Assembly (NCBI GenBank): GCA_009192285.1 | Contig: CM018605.1 | Coordinates: 2,707,247-2,771,246 of the forward strand | Source of the DNA: Morchella semilibera | Taxonomy: Eukaryota > Ascomycota > Pezizomycetes > Pezizales > Morchellaceae | DNA length: 64,000 bases | Direction of reading: 5' to 3' | In this document: positions 31,742 through 44,900 of the stretch, piece after piece | Numbering within the stretch: the first letter of the stretch is position 1 | How the letters are laid out: each line of letters starts with the position of its first letter | Notes under the pieces: generated by a model | What the model was told of the DNA's origin: nothing | The model's input: the letters and a program-made list of their open reading frames with translations, nothing else | The model's database searches: none | Translations under genes and position numbers: made by a program

Positions 31742-33102
31742 CCGGAATCTAGCAGGGCATTTTTTTTTGTGTGTGTGGCGGGCGTGGTGAACATTCAGAC
31801 GCACTGGCCATGTTTTTTCCTTGAGGGAGATATTGATGGACATTTGTGGAATTAGTAGTAAGGAGAAAGGGAAGTTCTTATCGCAGGTGGTCGCTTTAAG
31901 GGTATTTGAAACCTTGGTCTATTTATTTAGCTTCTTTCTTGTGTTTTTCCTGTTCCCTGATTGAGCTTTTCCTTCTCTTCCTACATATACCATGCATATG
32001 CAGTTGGCAAGAATAGGTGTGAGAGGCCGGGGTTGTGGTTGTGGTTGTGGTTGTGGTTGGTGTTTCTCCCTTCCCTTTCCCATTTCTTGAATAGCTTAAC
32101 TTAGTTAGCAACTGTTTCTCTTGTACTTTTTACTACGCATATTTGGAATTGAAAAGGAAAGAAGGAAAGAAAGAAATAAAAAAAAATAAAAAAAACTTTT
32201 TCATAGTTTCCCCTCCACTGTGAGGTTCCCTGATGTAATGTTTGCGAAGATCTACCGGGGGTTGACCGAGATGCCAGTGAATCTGAATCAAATGTGGGCG
32301 CTTCGTGGTGGTTCATGCGCGCACTAAGCATTAAATGTACATTGTTGACCAGACCAGAATCGTCTACAAGGTTATGTGGGTCACGTTCTATCACTCGACT
32401 TCTTACTTTCCAGGTTTTTTATTTATTCTTAGATCTGCAGAGTGCCAAAGTACACTACAAAAGTAATTCCTTTAGGCTCTAAATTATGTTTTAGTAGAAA
32501 GTGGGATCCTTATTTTAGTTCCTAATATCAAATTAAGGATTCTGAAACTTGAATTGCGTGCATAGCTTGAGCGCCTTATAATTGAAAAATACTCTCGCAA
32601 TATCAAAAGATATTTACTTTAAATTGTGTTCTGTAGCTATAACAGTGGTAGTTCTTTAGTTTTATAAAGTACCTTGGACCGTAGCTAGCATCGTGAAAAT
32701 AAATTATATATTACCTTTGATCAATTAGCATAATAAAACTGCGAGTAGCTGGCAGAATCAAAGTAGATGGCCAGAGCCCTAACGGTTACAGCTGCGGCCA
32801 TTATTGAAACTTGTGCTTTGGGTCAATTCCTCATATTTGGTTGGCCCCGCGATATGCCTCAGTTTTAATAGGTCAAGAATACTGCCAGCGGGGTTAGTTA
32901 ATTAACTCTAAACCTGTAAAAATCTGCCCACCGAATCCTCGTTTGGGGTTTAAGATGATATGCTCCGCGAATAGTCAAGATATTATTACATCTGTACCTG
33001 ACCTAAGAGTCGCGTGTCAATGACTAAGCACTCAAACCAATCGAACGTCATTCTGCAACGCGTCGGAATTAGATTACACGAAACGCCAATTCCGTCCACA
33101 AT
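31742..33102. other. Intergenic with a GGTTGT repeat
   Basis: No gene recognised. The GGTTGT hexanucleotide repeat (32030-32060) and an A/G-rich tract (32154-32196) follow the previous gene. One TATCACTCG copy lies at 32389-32397. The rest is AT-rich. Confidence 0.6.
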
Positions 33103-33961
33103 ATGTCGTCTGGCTTCGTATCTGCGGGCACTTCCAACATCGAGGAGGGCAGTGCCGAGAGCGGCGCCGCACCGGCGCTGTCAAACGACGCATGGGCCGC
33201 AGCGAAAGCAAAGGTTGAGGAGGCAAATAGGCCACGAGATGAGGAGCCTCAGGAGGAGAGAAGTCTGTTTGCAATTCTACAAGCCAACAAAGGTAGATCT
33301 TGCTCAGAAATACAAAGATACTCGGGCGTAACACGCTAACAGCAGGCCCTTATAGCGAAGAAACAGGAGGAGTTTGAGGAGAAGCTGAAGTTTAAAAATC
33401 AGTTTAAGCCGTTGGACGAGGATGATGTTGAATACCTGGTATTTCCCTAACTTCCGCTCTCCAGGTCCTGGAAACTAACTGCCATAGTAGGATTCAATAT
33501 TAAGCGGCGAGCGTCGGGCGGAGGAGGCGAGAAAACAAGAGCTTGAAGCTCAACTAGACGCGTTCCGGCAGCAACAGTCCGAGATTGAGCAGACTGGTGC
33601 GGTACCAGAAGCAGAGGATACCACCGAGCTTACAAGTTGGGGTACCGCGGGCCGAAAACGTAGGAAGAAGGATGAGGGCAGCAAAGGAGGGAAGATAGGC
33701 CTGGGTGTAAAAGTGAGGAAGACGAGCTCCACTACAGCGGCAAAGGTGGAGGAGAAGAGGGAAACGCCGAAAGAAGATGAGAAGCCTAATCTTAAGGAAC
33801 CTAAGGTAGAAAAACTCGAGGCAAAGGTAGTGTCGTCGCCGGCGAAAAAAGAGGTACCACCGATCGAAAATAAGCAGCCAACTAAGCCCCCTGTAGTTGG
33901 AGGATTAATGGGCTTGGTTTCATATGAAAGCGATGATGGTGATGACGATGACGATGACTGA
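33103..33961 (+). CDS. NIP30/FAM192A N-terminal domain protein (PSME3-interacting type)
   Basis: Exons 33103-33292, 33356-33438 and 33491-33961 give 247 residues. The conserved core is AWAAAKAKVEEANRP, then RSLFAILQANK-AKKQEEFEEKLKF and KNQFKPLDEDDVEYLDSIL, which is the NIP30 domain. In animals this nuclear protein binds the PA28-gamma proteasome activator; the fungal role is not established. The remainder is coiled and charged (RRAEEARKQELEAQLDAFRQ). A basic RKRRKK stretch and long Lys/Glu-rich sequence follow, with an acidic GDDDDDD end. Both introns are about 52-63 nt with standard ends. The tail GLMGLVSYESDDGDDD fits the acidic C-terminus of homologues. Confidence 0.88.
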
Positions 33962-34676
33962 TCTTTGATCTAAAGATTTACATTTTGTAAGATATTATAT
34001 GGGATAATAACTGAGATTGTAATATTTCCTTAAATGACAAATAAGTTTTCGTGCGTTTTTTAGAAACTTCTTGTTGGCGGTCTCGTTTGTCCGTTCTCTT
34101 CTTTTTCTTAGTAATGATGTATCTACATGTAGACATATGTAGATACAGGCTTGACATGATATGTCATGGACAATTTATTGCAATACCAAAAAAGGGGGAG
34201 TAATAGGTGCCACAATTTTACAGAATTGTGTAAACTGAATTAAATCATAGTCTTACCCACGGTGCCGCAATCTCATGTACATACAAGTAGATAAGGTACA
34301 TGTATGTACTATACATGTGGTACATGGATTTACGATAAGTATACAATGGTAGTGTTAATAACTAAAGGTAAGATGAAATAAGAAGATTTTATGCAGCTCT
34401 CTATAGTGATACTCGTAAGATGACTGCGGAAGCTCATATGGCTAGCTACTAATTTCAAAGGACAGGTAACCTAAATATGTGTAACGCTGTGAAGAAAAAG
34501 TTGGGAAACCATTAAATGTACTTACCTTCCTTTCATAAATTAAAAACACGTGGATATATTCTTGGCTATAGACTTTAAATCTGAGATACACCCCTTCAAT
34601 ATAGCAGACGAAGCTCTCCAAAGCTCCCTATTTACACTCTTAGTCACTTTGAAATCGATTTGAATCTAGCACTAGT
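33962..34676. other. Intergenic, TACATGTA-rich
   Basis: No gene. The interval has several TACATGT-type palindromes (34123, 34275, 34288 and 34301-34326). Confidence 0.6.
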
Positions 34677-35880
34677 ATGACAACAACAATGTCTGCAACT
34701 GCAGCTGTCACATGCCGTTCACGCTGTGATGGTGGAAAGCCAGCCAAAAGATTTCGAGGTTCCCCTTTTTCGATATTTCCCCTAATTGGTGCAGCGATTT
34801 GGTTCTGTCAGTAATAAATCCTTTAAGATTAATTAAACCGCCGAAACTTACATCTGTTAATATTATATATAGCTATGCTCTGGTCCATGATGATCATCTG
34901 GGTCTCACAACATCAGCCTAGATACAGTCACACAGATTCGAGTCAATGGGCGGCCTATATCTCTGATATTGGTATTTCAATTGACCCTAGCATGTTAAAA
35001 GATTGATTTCTAACCCTAAATTATAGGATCTAACGTATTCAAGCCGTTCTTTATCGCGGGATGTTCAGTTACGGCAGCTATGTTTTCTATATCCCTGTTT
35101 TCCGTTCGTATGGCTTACACGGAAATCCAAAATGTTTTAAAAGTATTGGTCTAACCTATACTTAGGTTTCAAATATGATCCAGCGGCAAGGCTAGAGAAG
35201 GCACTTGCTATTTTGTCAATTATAGCAGGTATAGCAGGTTCCGTGGGCTTGGTGCTCCTATCTATTTTTGACCTGGCAGGTCACCGCAGTGTACATATCA
35301 TTAGTTTGATATTGTTTATGGCGGGTATATCATTTGGCCTTCTATAAAACATGCGTGTACAAAGTGATTGACATTGGTGTATAGGTGTAATCTTATCAGC
35401 TTCCTCTACGATGCACGAGTATTGCAATATCAGGAGGAATTATGAGGACTTTGATATACTCAGGGTAATCTCATTCGTGAAGATTATACTTATTAGCCTT
35501 GAGTTTACATTGTGAGTCCTTGAGCGTATCTATACATAAAAAGGGCGATGTTCTCTCGAGGGACTTTGCTAATTCGATGATATGATTGTGAAAGAGTTAT
35601 CCTTCTCGCCGGGTTTACCTTAGGGAAGTGGTACACAGCCGCTACATTTTGCGAATGGGGTTAGTTTTTACCCTTCCCATTACTACAGGATACATGACAA
35701 GCTTACCAACTAGCATGTGCATATGTGTATACATTCTATATGCTTTCCTATTTCTTTGATCTCGGACCAACGGCCATAACCAAGAATCAAGCAGAGCTTC
35801 TACGGGCCTTGAATTTTAAAAGAAATCATACACGGCTTTTTAACCCACCCCAAATGTCAGAGAGAACGATATGGCGGTAA
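34677..35880 (+). CDS. Sfk1/FRAG1/DRAM-type multi-pass membrane protein
   Basis: Seven small exons: 34677-34806, 34873-34971, 35027-35107, 35166-35324, 35385-35511, 35595-35659 and 35714-35880, giving 275 residues with all phases consistent. Conserved blocks: IFPLIGAAIWFSMLWSMMII (TM1), QWAAYISDIGSNVFKPFFIA (TM2), then IAGSVGLVLLSIFDLAGHRS (TM3) and HIISLILFMAGVILSASSTM (TM4). Two more helices follow (VISFVKIILISLEFTL; YVYTFYMLSYFFDLGP). YISDIG followed by a lead-in to the next helix and LSIFD are typical of the Frag1/DRAM/Sfk1 family. In yeast, Sfk1 supports plasma-membrane PI4-kinase and lipid asymmetry. The exons are too short to stand out as long open frames. Intron ends GTCAGT and GTATGG are non-consensus but preserve the family sequence. 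Confidence 0.85.
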
Positions 35881-38800
35881 ACTTTAGACTGGCGGATAGA
35901 ATGGGGAATACTAGCGCGGGCTTCAGGGCCAGACACTGGCCACAGGTGCTATGGAGCTTGAGGATTTATGTACACTTAACCCACTTCAACTCAGACATGA
36001 CGGCCCAATTATGATTTGATAACTGGTAGATAAATAGTCTACTCGTAACTCACGAAACCTTTCAGAGTAGTTTTTGGCTTAATTCCAAATCCTCTTTACT
36101 TTTTGCAGAGTGCTTTAATATCCGGCACTTGATATAAGGGTTATTGTCGTACCTTACCTACATTGTAAATAGGCTATGGGTATATATGGAGGAGACTGAA
36201 TGTGCTTAAAGTAGTAATGTAGATTTGGTTCTTCGTCTAGGGTTAAGTAATTGGTTCGGGTAGCTAAACATCTTGAATCTTTGGCTGTGATATAACCAAT
36301 ACCAAAACGTTTTTACAGTACTTAAATACCTTTGGGGTGAGTAATTAACTACAGCGTGTTGTACCCAGGGTGTTAATTTGACCTGACAATACCCAAATGC
36401 CTCAGATTCATATACTCTATCACAACACAACACAGTCCCTAAATTCAGATCTAAGGTGCAGGACTCCTTTACCACGTCTAAGCATAAGTTGTGTTGTATT
36501 TGGGCGGGGAGTATCTACTGCCCGTGCAAGATGTTACGGTTAGGCGGCAGAACCGTGTAGTAGGGGACCCAGAAAAGCGTTTGTGACAGGCTTTTTTTTT
36601 TTTTACTTTTTTTTTTACTTTTTTTTTACTTTTTTTTTTTTTAATTTTCTCATTATGTTTACCTTGAACTAGCCCCTTGCGTGGAAATTCATTATGAAAT
36701 GCATGCATGTATCTGCATACCCACAGCCTAGAGCACTACCCATCGATCGCACCGAGTGACTTTTGGTTGATTGTGTATTTCACTGGTTGGTTTTTACCAG
36801 GCTTCACCCTATGTACTGCTAGATTCGGATTTTGGGGGGGGGGGGTGTGGGTTTTATAGTGGTCTTTGGGACGATCCTCATATCCCGGATTAGAGCAGCG
36901 CGTGACCCACCCGACGTCCATGTTGCTTGCATACATGTAAGTTGTAGTTACCAGAAAAAAAACAAAAGGTTACAGCTACATGTACCCGGGGGTGATGCAA
37001 CGATCAAATAGCCCACATTCCTCAACGACCAAGCTACACAGCTAGCAGTCTAGAGAGCAAATCTATGGTAAGTTAGAAGCTGGAGACCCTAGTTATGGTA
37101 AGGGCTAACACGAATGTATAGCCCTTGCCTCTCCTTTTAATCAGTACTGTCTCCTGTCATAAGTTGTTCTTCTGCGGGATAAAGGCCATATCAATGACTC
37201 GGGAAGGCGTGGAGATCTATTCTAGAGACTCATGTGACTAAATATCTGTGTATGTTCTTCAAACATTGTGTAGTCTTAAAATTGAAAGTCTGAGTACCTT
37301 TCCGCGTTTCTAAGTTAAACGTTGCATCACTTCCCAGCGCCCCCGGGTACTAAACACAGCTCTGGGTGATATGGCACACTGGCCAGGCGGTGGTCGCGGC
37401 TGTAGGTGGGTGCGTGTGTGCTTCTATGCACAGCTAGCTATGGGCGGGGTTATTGTAGAAACAGGTGTCTAAAAGTTAACAGGGCTTAGATCGCGGGTAG
37501 GCCAATAGGACTTTTCGCACAAGTTGTATAGCCACTGTTCCCCGGCCTGTTCCTTTGATGGGTTGCGTGCCGTCGTGCTTTATGGTTAGTAATAATTTCG
37601 CGTTTTTTTTTTTTTTTTTCTCGTTTGATTTTGCGACTCTCGTCCCTCAAAAGCACTGCGTCTAAGGCGCAGGTCATGAGAACTCACTCGATCACGTGCG
37701 ACACACATCGGAGCATCTAAACAAAATCTCCCTTTAACTGTGGCCCCAATAACAGGCCGAACCACGCAATGAATACCCAGAATAAAGTATTTTTTTCGCC
37801 GCCCGATCCACCTACGTACGAGGTATATAGCCCACCAAGCGACAATCTGCATCTGGCCCAGGGAGAGAGGGTTGTTCGATCCCGCATGCTATCTTACACG
37901 TTTGTATCCCTCAAGTCTCGTCTCTACGCACAACAACTACATGCAGCATGTCACCGACCAAGCTAGTATAGTCCGGACTCCGGGACCCCTTCGATCGACC
38001 CCAGCCAATGACGGAATCCTGATTCCCGCGCGCACTACTGAGCGAACCTTCTTCTTCCCGATCCCCCTGACACTGACACTGTCACCCATCCTCGACAGGC
38101 ACTCCCGTTCCCAATTTGCCACATCATACATGGCCCTGCCACTTGTGATTTCTTGGATTTCTTGGGACCTACGTAAGCCCGGCCCCCCGACACCCGCAAT
38201 GTCTTGGCGGATGCATGCATGCATTTTGTTTTGGATTTTGGATTTTAAATTTAGCGAGGAATAGAGTTGTTTTTTTTTTAAGTCTGCAGTCCGAGGATCC
38301 GGTGCGTTGACGGTGAAACTTAATTTCGTCGTCGAGGTCTCGCTCTACATGTGTACATACTCGGAGGATTTCATACTCTAAATTCCTGCACGGGCCTAGT
38401 GTTGCCGGGAGTGGGGCTACATACTTACATGTAGTACCAAGGACATGTACTCTTCGCTCTACTCTACTCTACTCTAGACTAGGGTGTTGAAGAAACCACC
38501 TTCTTGTACCGTATGTATATCCGTATGCGTATCCACATACATATATGTAGTTGATTAACCTAGGAATGCGGCGATGATCATGACATACACGTTGTATGTG
38601 CCTGCTCCAGGGAGGGAGAGAGAGTTGGAGTGACCGTTTGGCGGCGAATATTACTCTAATTTTATTTTAAATTGCTGGGCAAAGCGGGGGGGGGGGGGGG
38701 GGGCGGGATTTGGCTAGTACGCGCGGTTACAGGGGTCGTGGGTTAGGGTGGTGATGGGGCGAGTGACAAGTGGTGTTGCTTCCAGTGTCCAGGAGACGGG

Positions 38801-40980
38801 CATGCTTTCGGGGTCATTGCAAAACGAATTCCATGCATGTCCCCTCGTGCCCGGCGTGGCTGCTCTGCCACACACCACCGACTCAGGTTGGCGGCAGGTT
38901 GAATATATTCATGGAATGACGGTGAAGGCAGTCGAGAAAGCACTTTAACTTACCCGGAAAGTTTTTATAGCGGGCCACACCAGGCCGTGAGTGTCCTACT
39001 CTATCTGAACCTCCCTCCGACCTCACCTCACTCACTATCCTTACCCACACTGTCCGCAATTGACAGGCCCAAAAATAGCAAGCAACTCCAAGCAGGAAAA
39101 CCAAGATGTTCCAACCCCATGGAAAAAAAAATACCAGTTTTCCCAGCACCCCCCCGGCCCTGTCCCAATTAACCCCAGACTTTTCGCTTTAGAGAGTGCT
39201 AGCTAGGCACACACACACACAGAGCAGAGTAGCGAGTAAACGGACAGCATAGAGCAACCAAACAAGCTTCCGGCACTTCGGCACGTCGGGACTCCATTGC
39301 AACCCGATTACTGATCGGGATCGGGGGGTCGGGAGAATGCCTTGCAACGAGACGAATTCTTTGGATCAACTACCTACGTAGTGCTGCTTGGAAGAGGTTT
39401 AATTTGACGGCACCCATTGATGTCATCGCAGGCAGATATGTTCGAATCGCGGGTGCGCGTGATATTGGTGATCGATGGCCGGTCGCTCGCAAGGCGTAGC
39501 GGCAACTATCGATAAGAATATCAACAACATGCTTACGTGGATAGCAGGCCAGAAGAAGATGAGGAAAAAAACAACGCAGCCCTACCGAGAGAGAGCTGAG
39601 CCCCACCGCGGCGAGAGAGGGAAAAACGGCGGCGTGGGTGTCAGTTAGTGCGGCGGGGAGTGTGAGGGATCGAATAACACTAATGGGAATTAACACAGTG
39701 CGCCCAAGTGAGTGATTTTCCGAGCAGCTGAAAACAATTGGGGGGGGAAATTCGAGATTCGGGTGCCGTGAGTGCCGATTATGTGGCCACACGTGGAAAT
39801 TTGTGTGATTAGTGAGGGACGTTTGGTTGCGAACAGGTAGAGGAAGTACTCAGTTGGATGAATGGTGGGTAGAAGAAGTAGATACAACGACACTGCCTCG
39901 CTTTGGTTTCCATCTCACTGGGTGATGATCTCGAGTGGAGATGCTATTCTTAATTTTGACTGTTATATTACTTACGTACACACTTTTCCTCCGTAAAGAG
40001 AGACATCGGGATAATATGACAAATTTGCAAGAGAACAAAGACGTCGATTTGCCCCGATGCATACATGTATGTTGCGTACGCAATTGAGGAAAAAGAAAAA
40101 AAAAAAAACCCGTTGTCTGGCTCGCACTTTGTGGCTGGCCATCCGGATCTCAAAACTGCACTTTTACATACGAGTACCTACATTTACCTACACCTGCCTC
40201 TACCTCTAGAGTACCTCGTACTGTACCTACCTACGTAAGTACATGTACTTATGTAGGGCAGCGATAGGTGAATGGATGGCTGGCTGGGGTGTGTGCAGAC
40301 CGTTTTTCAAGAGCTTAGCCCTCGAACCCTGGTCGGCAATCAGGCTCTGCCAAGGATTCTGGAACGTGTGTCCGAAACCGGTTTGGCAGGATTGAATATC
40401 CAGGTGTGGGTAGAAATCCCGGACCCTGTTGCATTAGACCTTTCTTACATTTTTTTAGTTCTACTTGGAGTACGGTTGGTAGGTTGAATTCAATGCTGCT
40501 GCTGCGGCTGAGCCTGTTGATTTGGGAATTTGCACTTGTCTGATTCCCCTCTTGTGTGTGGCTGGAGGTTTGTTGCTGCATGCATGGAGGTGCCCTTCTT
40601 CCGTCACAGGTCCGACCAGGGGAGGGAGGGATATCCCTAACCACCACCACCACCACCACCACATGTGGAAGGCAGTAGTTTTTACACTGGGGGCAGCAGT
40701 TAGAGTAAGAGTGCAGCAGCAAGTTGCTTGGCTTTGGTTTTAGTTTTAGAGTAGAGTAGAGTAGAGTTAGTCTTGGATTCTTCTCCCCTGCGGTTTCGTG
40801 CACAGGCTTCTTCTGGCTTCGGATCGTTCGGCGGAGAAATGAAAGGGGGGGCAGTGTCTAGCTTGCTATGATGATTATACTTTCTTGTTGGCCTGTGTAT
40901 GGAACTTGGAGGAAATAGTCTAGTATACCTTGATCTGTGCCCATATGTGTGTTTGTGGTGTGTGGTGGGCTTGCTTAGGT
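35881..40980. other. 5.1-kb gap without a recognisable gene
   Basis: The longest gene-free stretch of the window. It contains T-rich runs (36591-36641), G homopolymers (36834-36843, 38685-38702), GCATGC repeats (36700-36712, 38212-38224), CTCTA repeats (38456-38475) and AGAGT repeats (40748-40766). A GGT/CCA microsatellite lies at 40641-40664, and many TACATGTA palindromes are present (36930, 36977, 38426, 40065, 40242). Open frames are short and of simple composition. I see no transposase or reverse transcriptase remnant. Confidence 0.55.
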
Positions 40981-40990
40981 GTGGATGATT

Positions 40991-41003
40991 GAATATATAA
41001 AGT
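40991..41003 (+). promoter_or_regulatory. TATA box of the GPI-protein gene
   Basis: GAATATATAAAGT lies about 190 bp before the ATG at 41185 and is followed by a CA-rich leader with CCA repeats. This suggests a long untranslated leader. Confidence 0.5.
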
Positions 41004-41184
41004 CTCGTCCACCCCGAGGTTCATATCCAGAATCTTCACAGTTCCACGCTACAAACCCACCACAACCCACCACCACCACAACAAACCAATTCCACTCAGT
41101 ACATATTACTGCTGTTAGCTACTAACACCACCACCACCACCACTACTACATACTACACTTCACCCAACAAATACATTTCTCAAG

Positions 41185-41960
41185 ATGCAGTACAAATTCT
41201 TCACCGCTCTCCTCCTCACCTCTGCTCTCTCTTCCGTAATGGGTGCTGAGGTCCAGAAGAAGGATATCATGTAAGTACTCTAAATAATCAACTTCCCACA
41301 TCCCATATCCTATATTACACCCCCCCCCCCAATTAATTAATTAATTACCACTAACATCAAACCCACAGCAACACCTCCATTGTCAACGAAATTAACTCCG
41401 CCGGCAACAACATCGGCTCCGCTATCGCCACTGCCACCTCTGCCATCGGCGGCGTTAACTCCGTCGTCGGCGACATCGGTAACTCCATTGGCTCCAACAT
41501 TGCCTCCAAGGCCACCTCCGTTGCCTCGAACCTTGCCTCTGACGCCGCCTCCCTTGGCTCCGCGGCCGCCTCAGCCGGTTCTGCCCTCACTTCCGATATT
41601 GCATCTGCCGCCTCAAGGGCCTCTGCACGCATCGCTTCCGTAAGGTCAGACATTCGCGATGACCTTACGGCATGGACTACCGTCGTTGGATACACCTCTG
41701 TGCTCTCTGGTATTGAGTCTGCGGCGACGGCGGGAACGGCCGCGGCTGCCAGCTACATCTCTGCCCTTCCCTCGTCCATCGATGCATCATTCAGGTCTGC
41801 GGCTGCCTCAGCGCTGAGTAGCGCTGCTTCACAGGTTGCGGCGACTTCGACTGGCGGTGCGGCGAGCGCCACTGCTGCTGCTGGTGCCGGGTCAAAGGTT
41901 GGTTTGGGTTTCAGCATGGTCGGTGCTGCCGGTGTGTTGGCTGTTGCGCTCGCTTTGTAG
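41185..41960 (+). CDS. Secreted GPI-anchored-type Ala/Ser-rich protein
   Basis: Exons 41185-41270 and 41369-41960 give 225 residues. A signal peptide (MQYKFFTALLLTSALSSVMG) is followed by AEVQKKDI. The mature region is Ala/Ser/Gly/Thr-rich with few aromatics and a loose 11-14-residue periodicity: INSAGNNIGSAIATATSAIG, VNSVVGDIGNSIGSNI, then NLASDAASLGSAAASAGSAL. This suggests long amphipathic helices. The C-terminus, Gly/Ala/Ser residues followed by the hydrophobic FSMVGAAGVLAVALAL, is a classic GPI-attachment signal, so cell-wall or plasma-membrane location is inferred. An NTS sequon lies just after the splice junction. The strong TATA box, CA-rich leader and biased codons suggest high expression. 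No enzymatic domain recognised. Confidence 0.85.
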
Positions 41961-44900
41961 GTGGGTGTGGTGCTTGTAGTGTGGGGTTTTCCTTTTTTTT
42001 TGTTTTTTTAGGCTGCATGATACCGGGTTTTTTAATGAATGGGCTGTAACATCGGATGTGCATGATTCTTTTTTTTTTTTTTCGTTTTCTATCTTCGGGC
42101 GGGTGTGTGATATAGCATTACTGCATGAGACGCACGGGTTTTTCTTTTCTTTCTTGATTTCTGGCTATACGTATATACTACTACTACTAGTACTACTACT
42201 ACTACAGTGTTCTTTTATATGTAGCTTTTTTTTCTTCAAAACAAAAGAGGGAAACTTTAGAACAATTGGCAAACAACGTCCGTCACTTTCTCAATTTGTT
42301 TTGTATGCGGTTGGAAAATATGTACAAAAAGCCTAGAATACATGTAGTATATGTGGTAAAATTTCCACCCCCCATCAAGGCGTTGTCTTTAGCCGTGGCG
42401 GATTACTTAACTTCCCATGAGTGTCTCCCGGGGTCTCAGCGCCGGACCGAGCCAACCCACCCGCCCCAGCGCCAGCGGCGGTATCTAGGCGCCGCTGACG
42501 TGTCGTCCCTTTCTTAAGCTTGGCTTGGGGGTTGAAATCCTGCGCTACACTAACTGTTGTACGGGACATTCGTTGAACTGAAATTTTTGAAGGCCCGAGT
42601 GATAGCCCGTGATCTCACGGTTGGTAGGTGTTGTTGGCGGTCTTGGGACAACTCGAGGTGGGTTATGGCGAGGGGTCGAAGGCTGGTTTTGGGTTTGTGT
42701 ACGTCTGTCGCTGTGTACGTGGGTACAGGTTGTGTGGTTGGCTATGTATGCTTGGGGTTGGGGTTTTGTGCTGGATGTTTGGGGGCCAGGGGGGGGGGGG
42801 GGTGCGTCGTTGGCTTTTTCCATTCCTTTTTTATTTTTTTTATTTTGGCTTTTTGGCGGTTTTTTTGCCTATGTGGTGCTCATTATGCTACTGGCAGATC
42901 TATACTTGCCTGACTTTCAAGTGTAGGACAGAAGTACAAGGAAGGGCAACCTTAACCTCAACTCTCGAGTTCGTTGCGTTGCGCCGTTGCGCCGTTGCGA
43001 CACTGAGGTCTACGTACCCCAGGGTCAATTACAAAGGACCACAACTCTCTAGCTACTGGCCACTACTATGCCTAAAGTTGGGAAAAAGTTTATATAGACC
43101 GGATCGGAGCTAGATAGTAAATTGTACGTGGGGACAAAAACGGGGGGGTTGGCTGTGTACGTCTAGCTTTGGTGGTGGTCGTGGCTTTGGTGGTGGTCGT
43201 GACACTAGAGTACTGAACTTTAAGGACCCCGGGGTACACATCTAATATGTATGTACTGTCGTTGGGTTTTCTGAACTCTTGATCATGAGCCTTTGGTTGG
43301 TCGAGAGCCGTGACCCCTAGCCCTGACTCCAGCCCACCTCATCAAAATCTATAAGGTTGGAAAAGATCTGTTTTACATGTGCTTAACGTGGGGCGGTGAA
43401 CCAAGTGGAAGGGGTGGAGGTAGGTAGGGTGAGCGTGAACTAAAGAGCACCCAAGGCTACAGAAACAACTAAACGATAAAAGAGCCGGCAACAAAAGACT
43501 TATGTGAGTAAGTACTCATCCCTCAAGAGCGTCGCTACCATATTGGGCATTCTTATCACTGCTCCCACCAGGATTTGAACCTGTCGTGGTCATATGACGA
43601 AGCCCAGTGTATTACCACTAGGCCACGCCACGATGCTTTTGTTTGTGTCGTTGTAGTTTATGAGCCCTCCATTTGTGGAAAGATCTCCTGGCAACGCACC
43701 AAAACCCGTGAACTTACACAACTCGCGGCCGCGAGATGGTTTTTTTTTTTTTTTTTTTTGAATCAGTTGTATTTGTTTAAGGTACAAAAACATTGCATAA
43801 AGTTAAAACTATGGCATAAAAAACCTCTGTGCCTCCTCAATACTACTATCCCCTAGAAGAAATTTAAATCACCCGGCCCTAGTTATATGTACTTTACGTA
43901 CTAGCGGGAAATTTAGCCAGATGCGGGAAGATTTTACGCATGTTTTCGAACCGATTGGTTGTACTGACCTGGGGCTTGCAGTGGTACTCCGGCGTGGTAC
44001 TATGGGGTTTATTTAAATTTAACTCAATCTATTGTGATATAAATTGCGCTCATATTGCTGTGACGAGCTCTATTGCTAGTGGAGAACAGCTTGGTTGGAT
44101 TTAGGGCGTGTGTAGCTACTGGGTACTTATATACGTAGATAGATATAGCGATCACTACGGTACACGATAACGTTGTGGTACGAACGCTGGGGTTGATAAT
44201 TAGAAAGAATCCCGTATTGGCCCACAGGCCCTAAACTCTAATTTTTTTCTTGGGGGTTGCGTTCATTTGTGCAGAATCGACTGCCGACGCTAGCTCGGTG
44301 CATAGAGCTAGGAAACCCGTATATATACATGTATTGTACCTCCTAGGATTTAGTTTCGTTACCCCAGAGATTTTTAGAGGGTACAAAAGATTTTTGTGCT
44401 ACGGAGATTACTATTGGGGGTTCAAGTGGCATGAAAAGATCTTGGGCTATCATAGCATTTTAAAGACCGCAAAAACTACATGTATTGGAGGAATCAAACA
44501 TTGAAGCGCTGCTAAAATGGCTAAGCGGCGATTATTTATCTATTTATACTTCAGGCGCTAAGCGGTGATTGATCTATATATGTTATTTTGCAGTCAGTTT
44601 TGAACAGGAACGGTGCATGCACGTGGAGTGAAAGTCCTCTGCCCATGAATGCATGTATGTCCCACAGGGCCTAAGTCTAGCTTTGGTTTCATAAAACACA
44701 AGAAAACCATTCTTTTAATGCTACATAGTACCTACTACACAACACATGTAGTAATTTATGAAGTAGTATAGTGGGGTGTTAAAAACCAGCCTCGCAACAA
44801 AGTAAATGGCCTACAACAACTAGATTTTGAAAGTACCACTGGCCCTTGAGCCCGTATTAAAACCCTAGACCATATAACTATATATATAGAGGATCACAGA

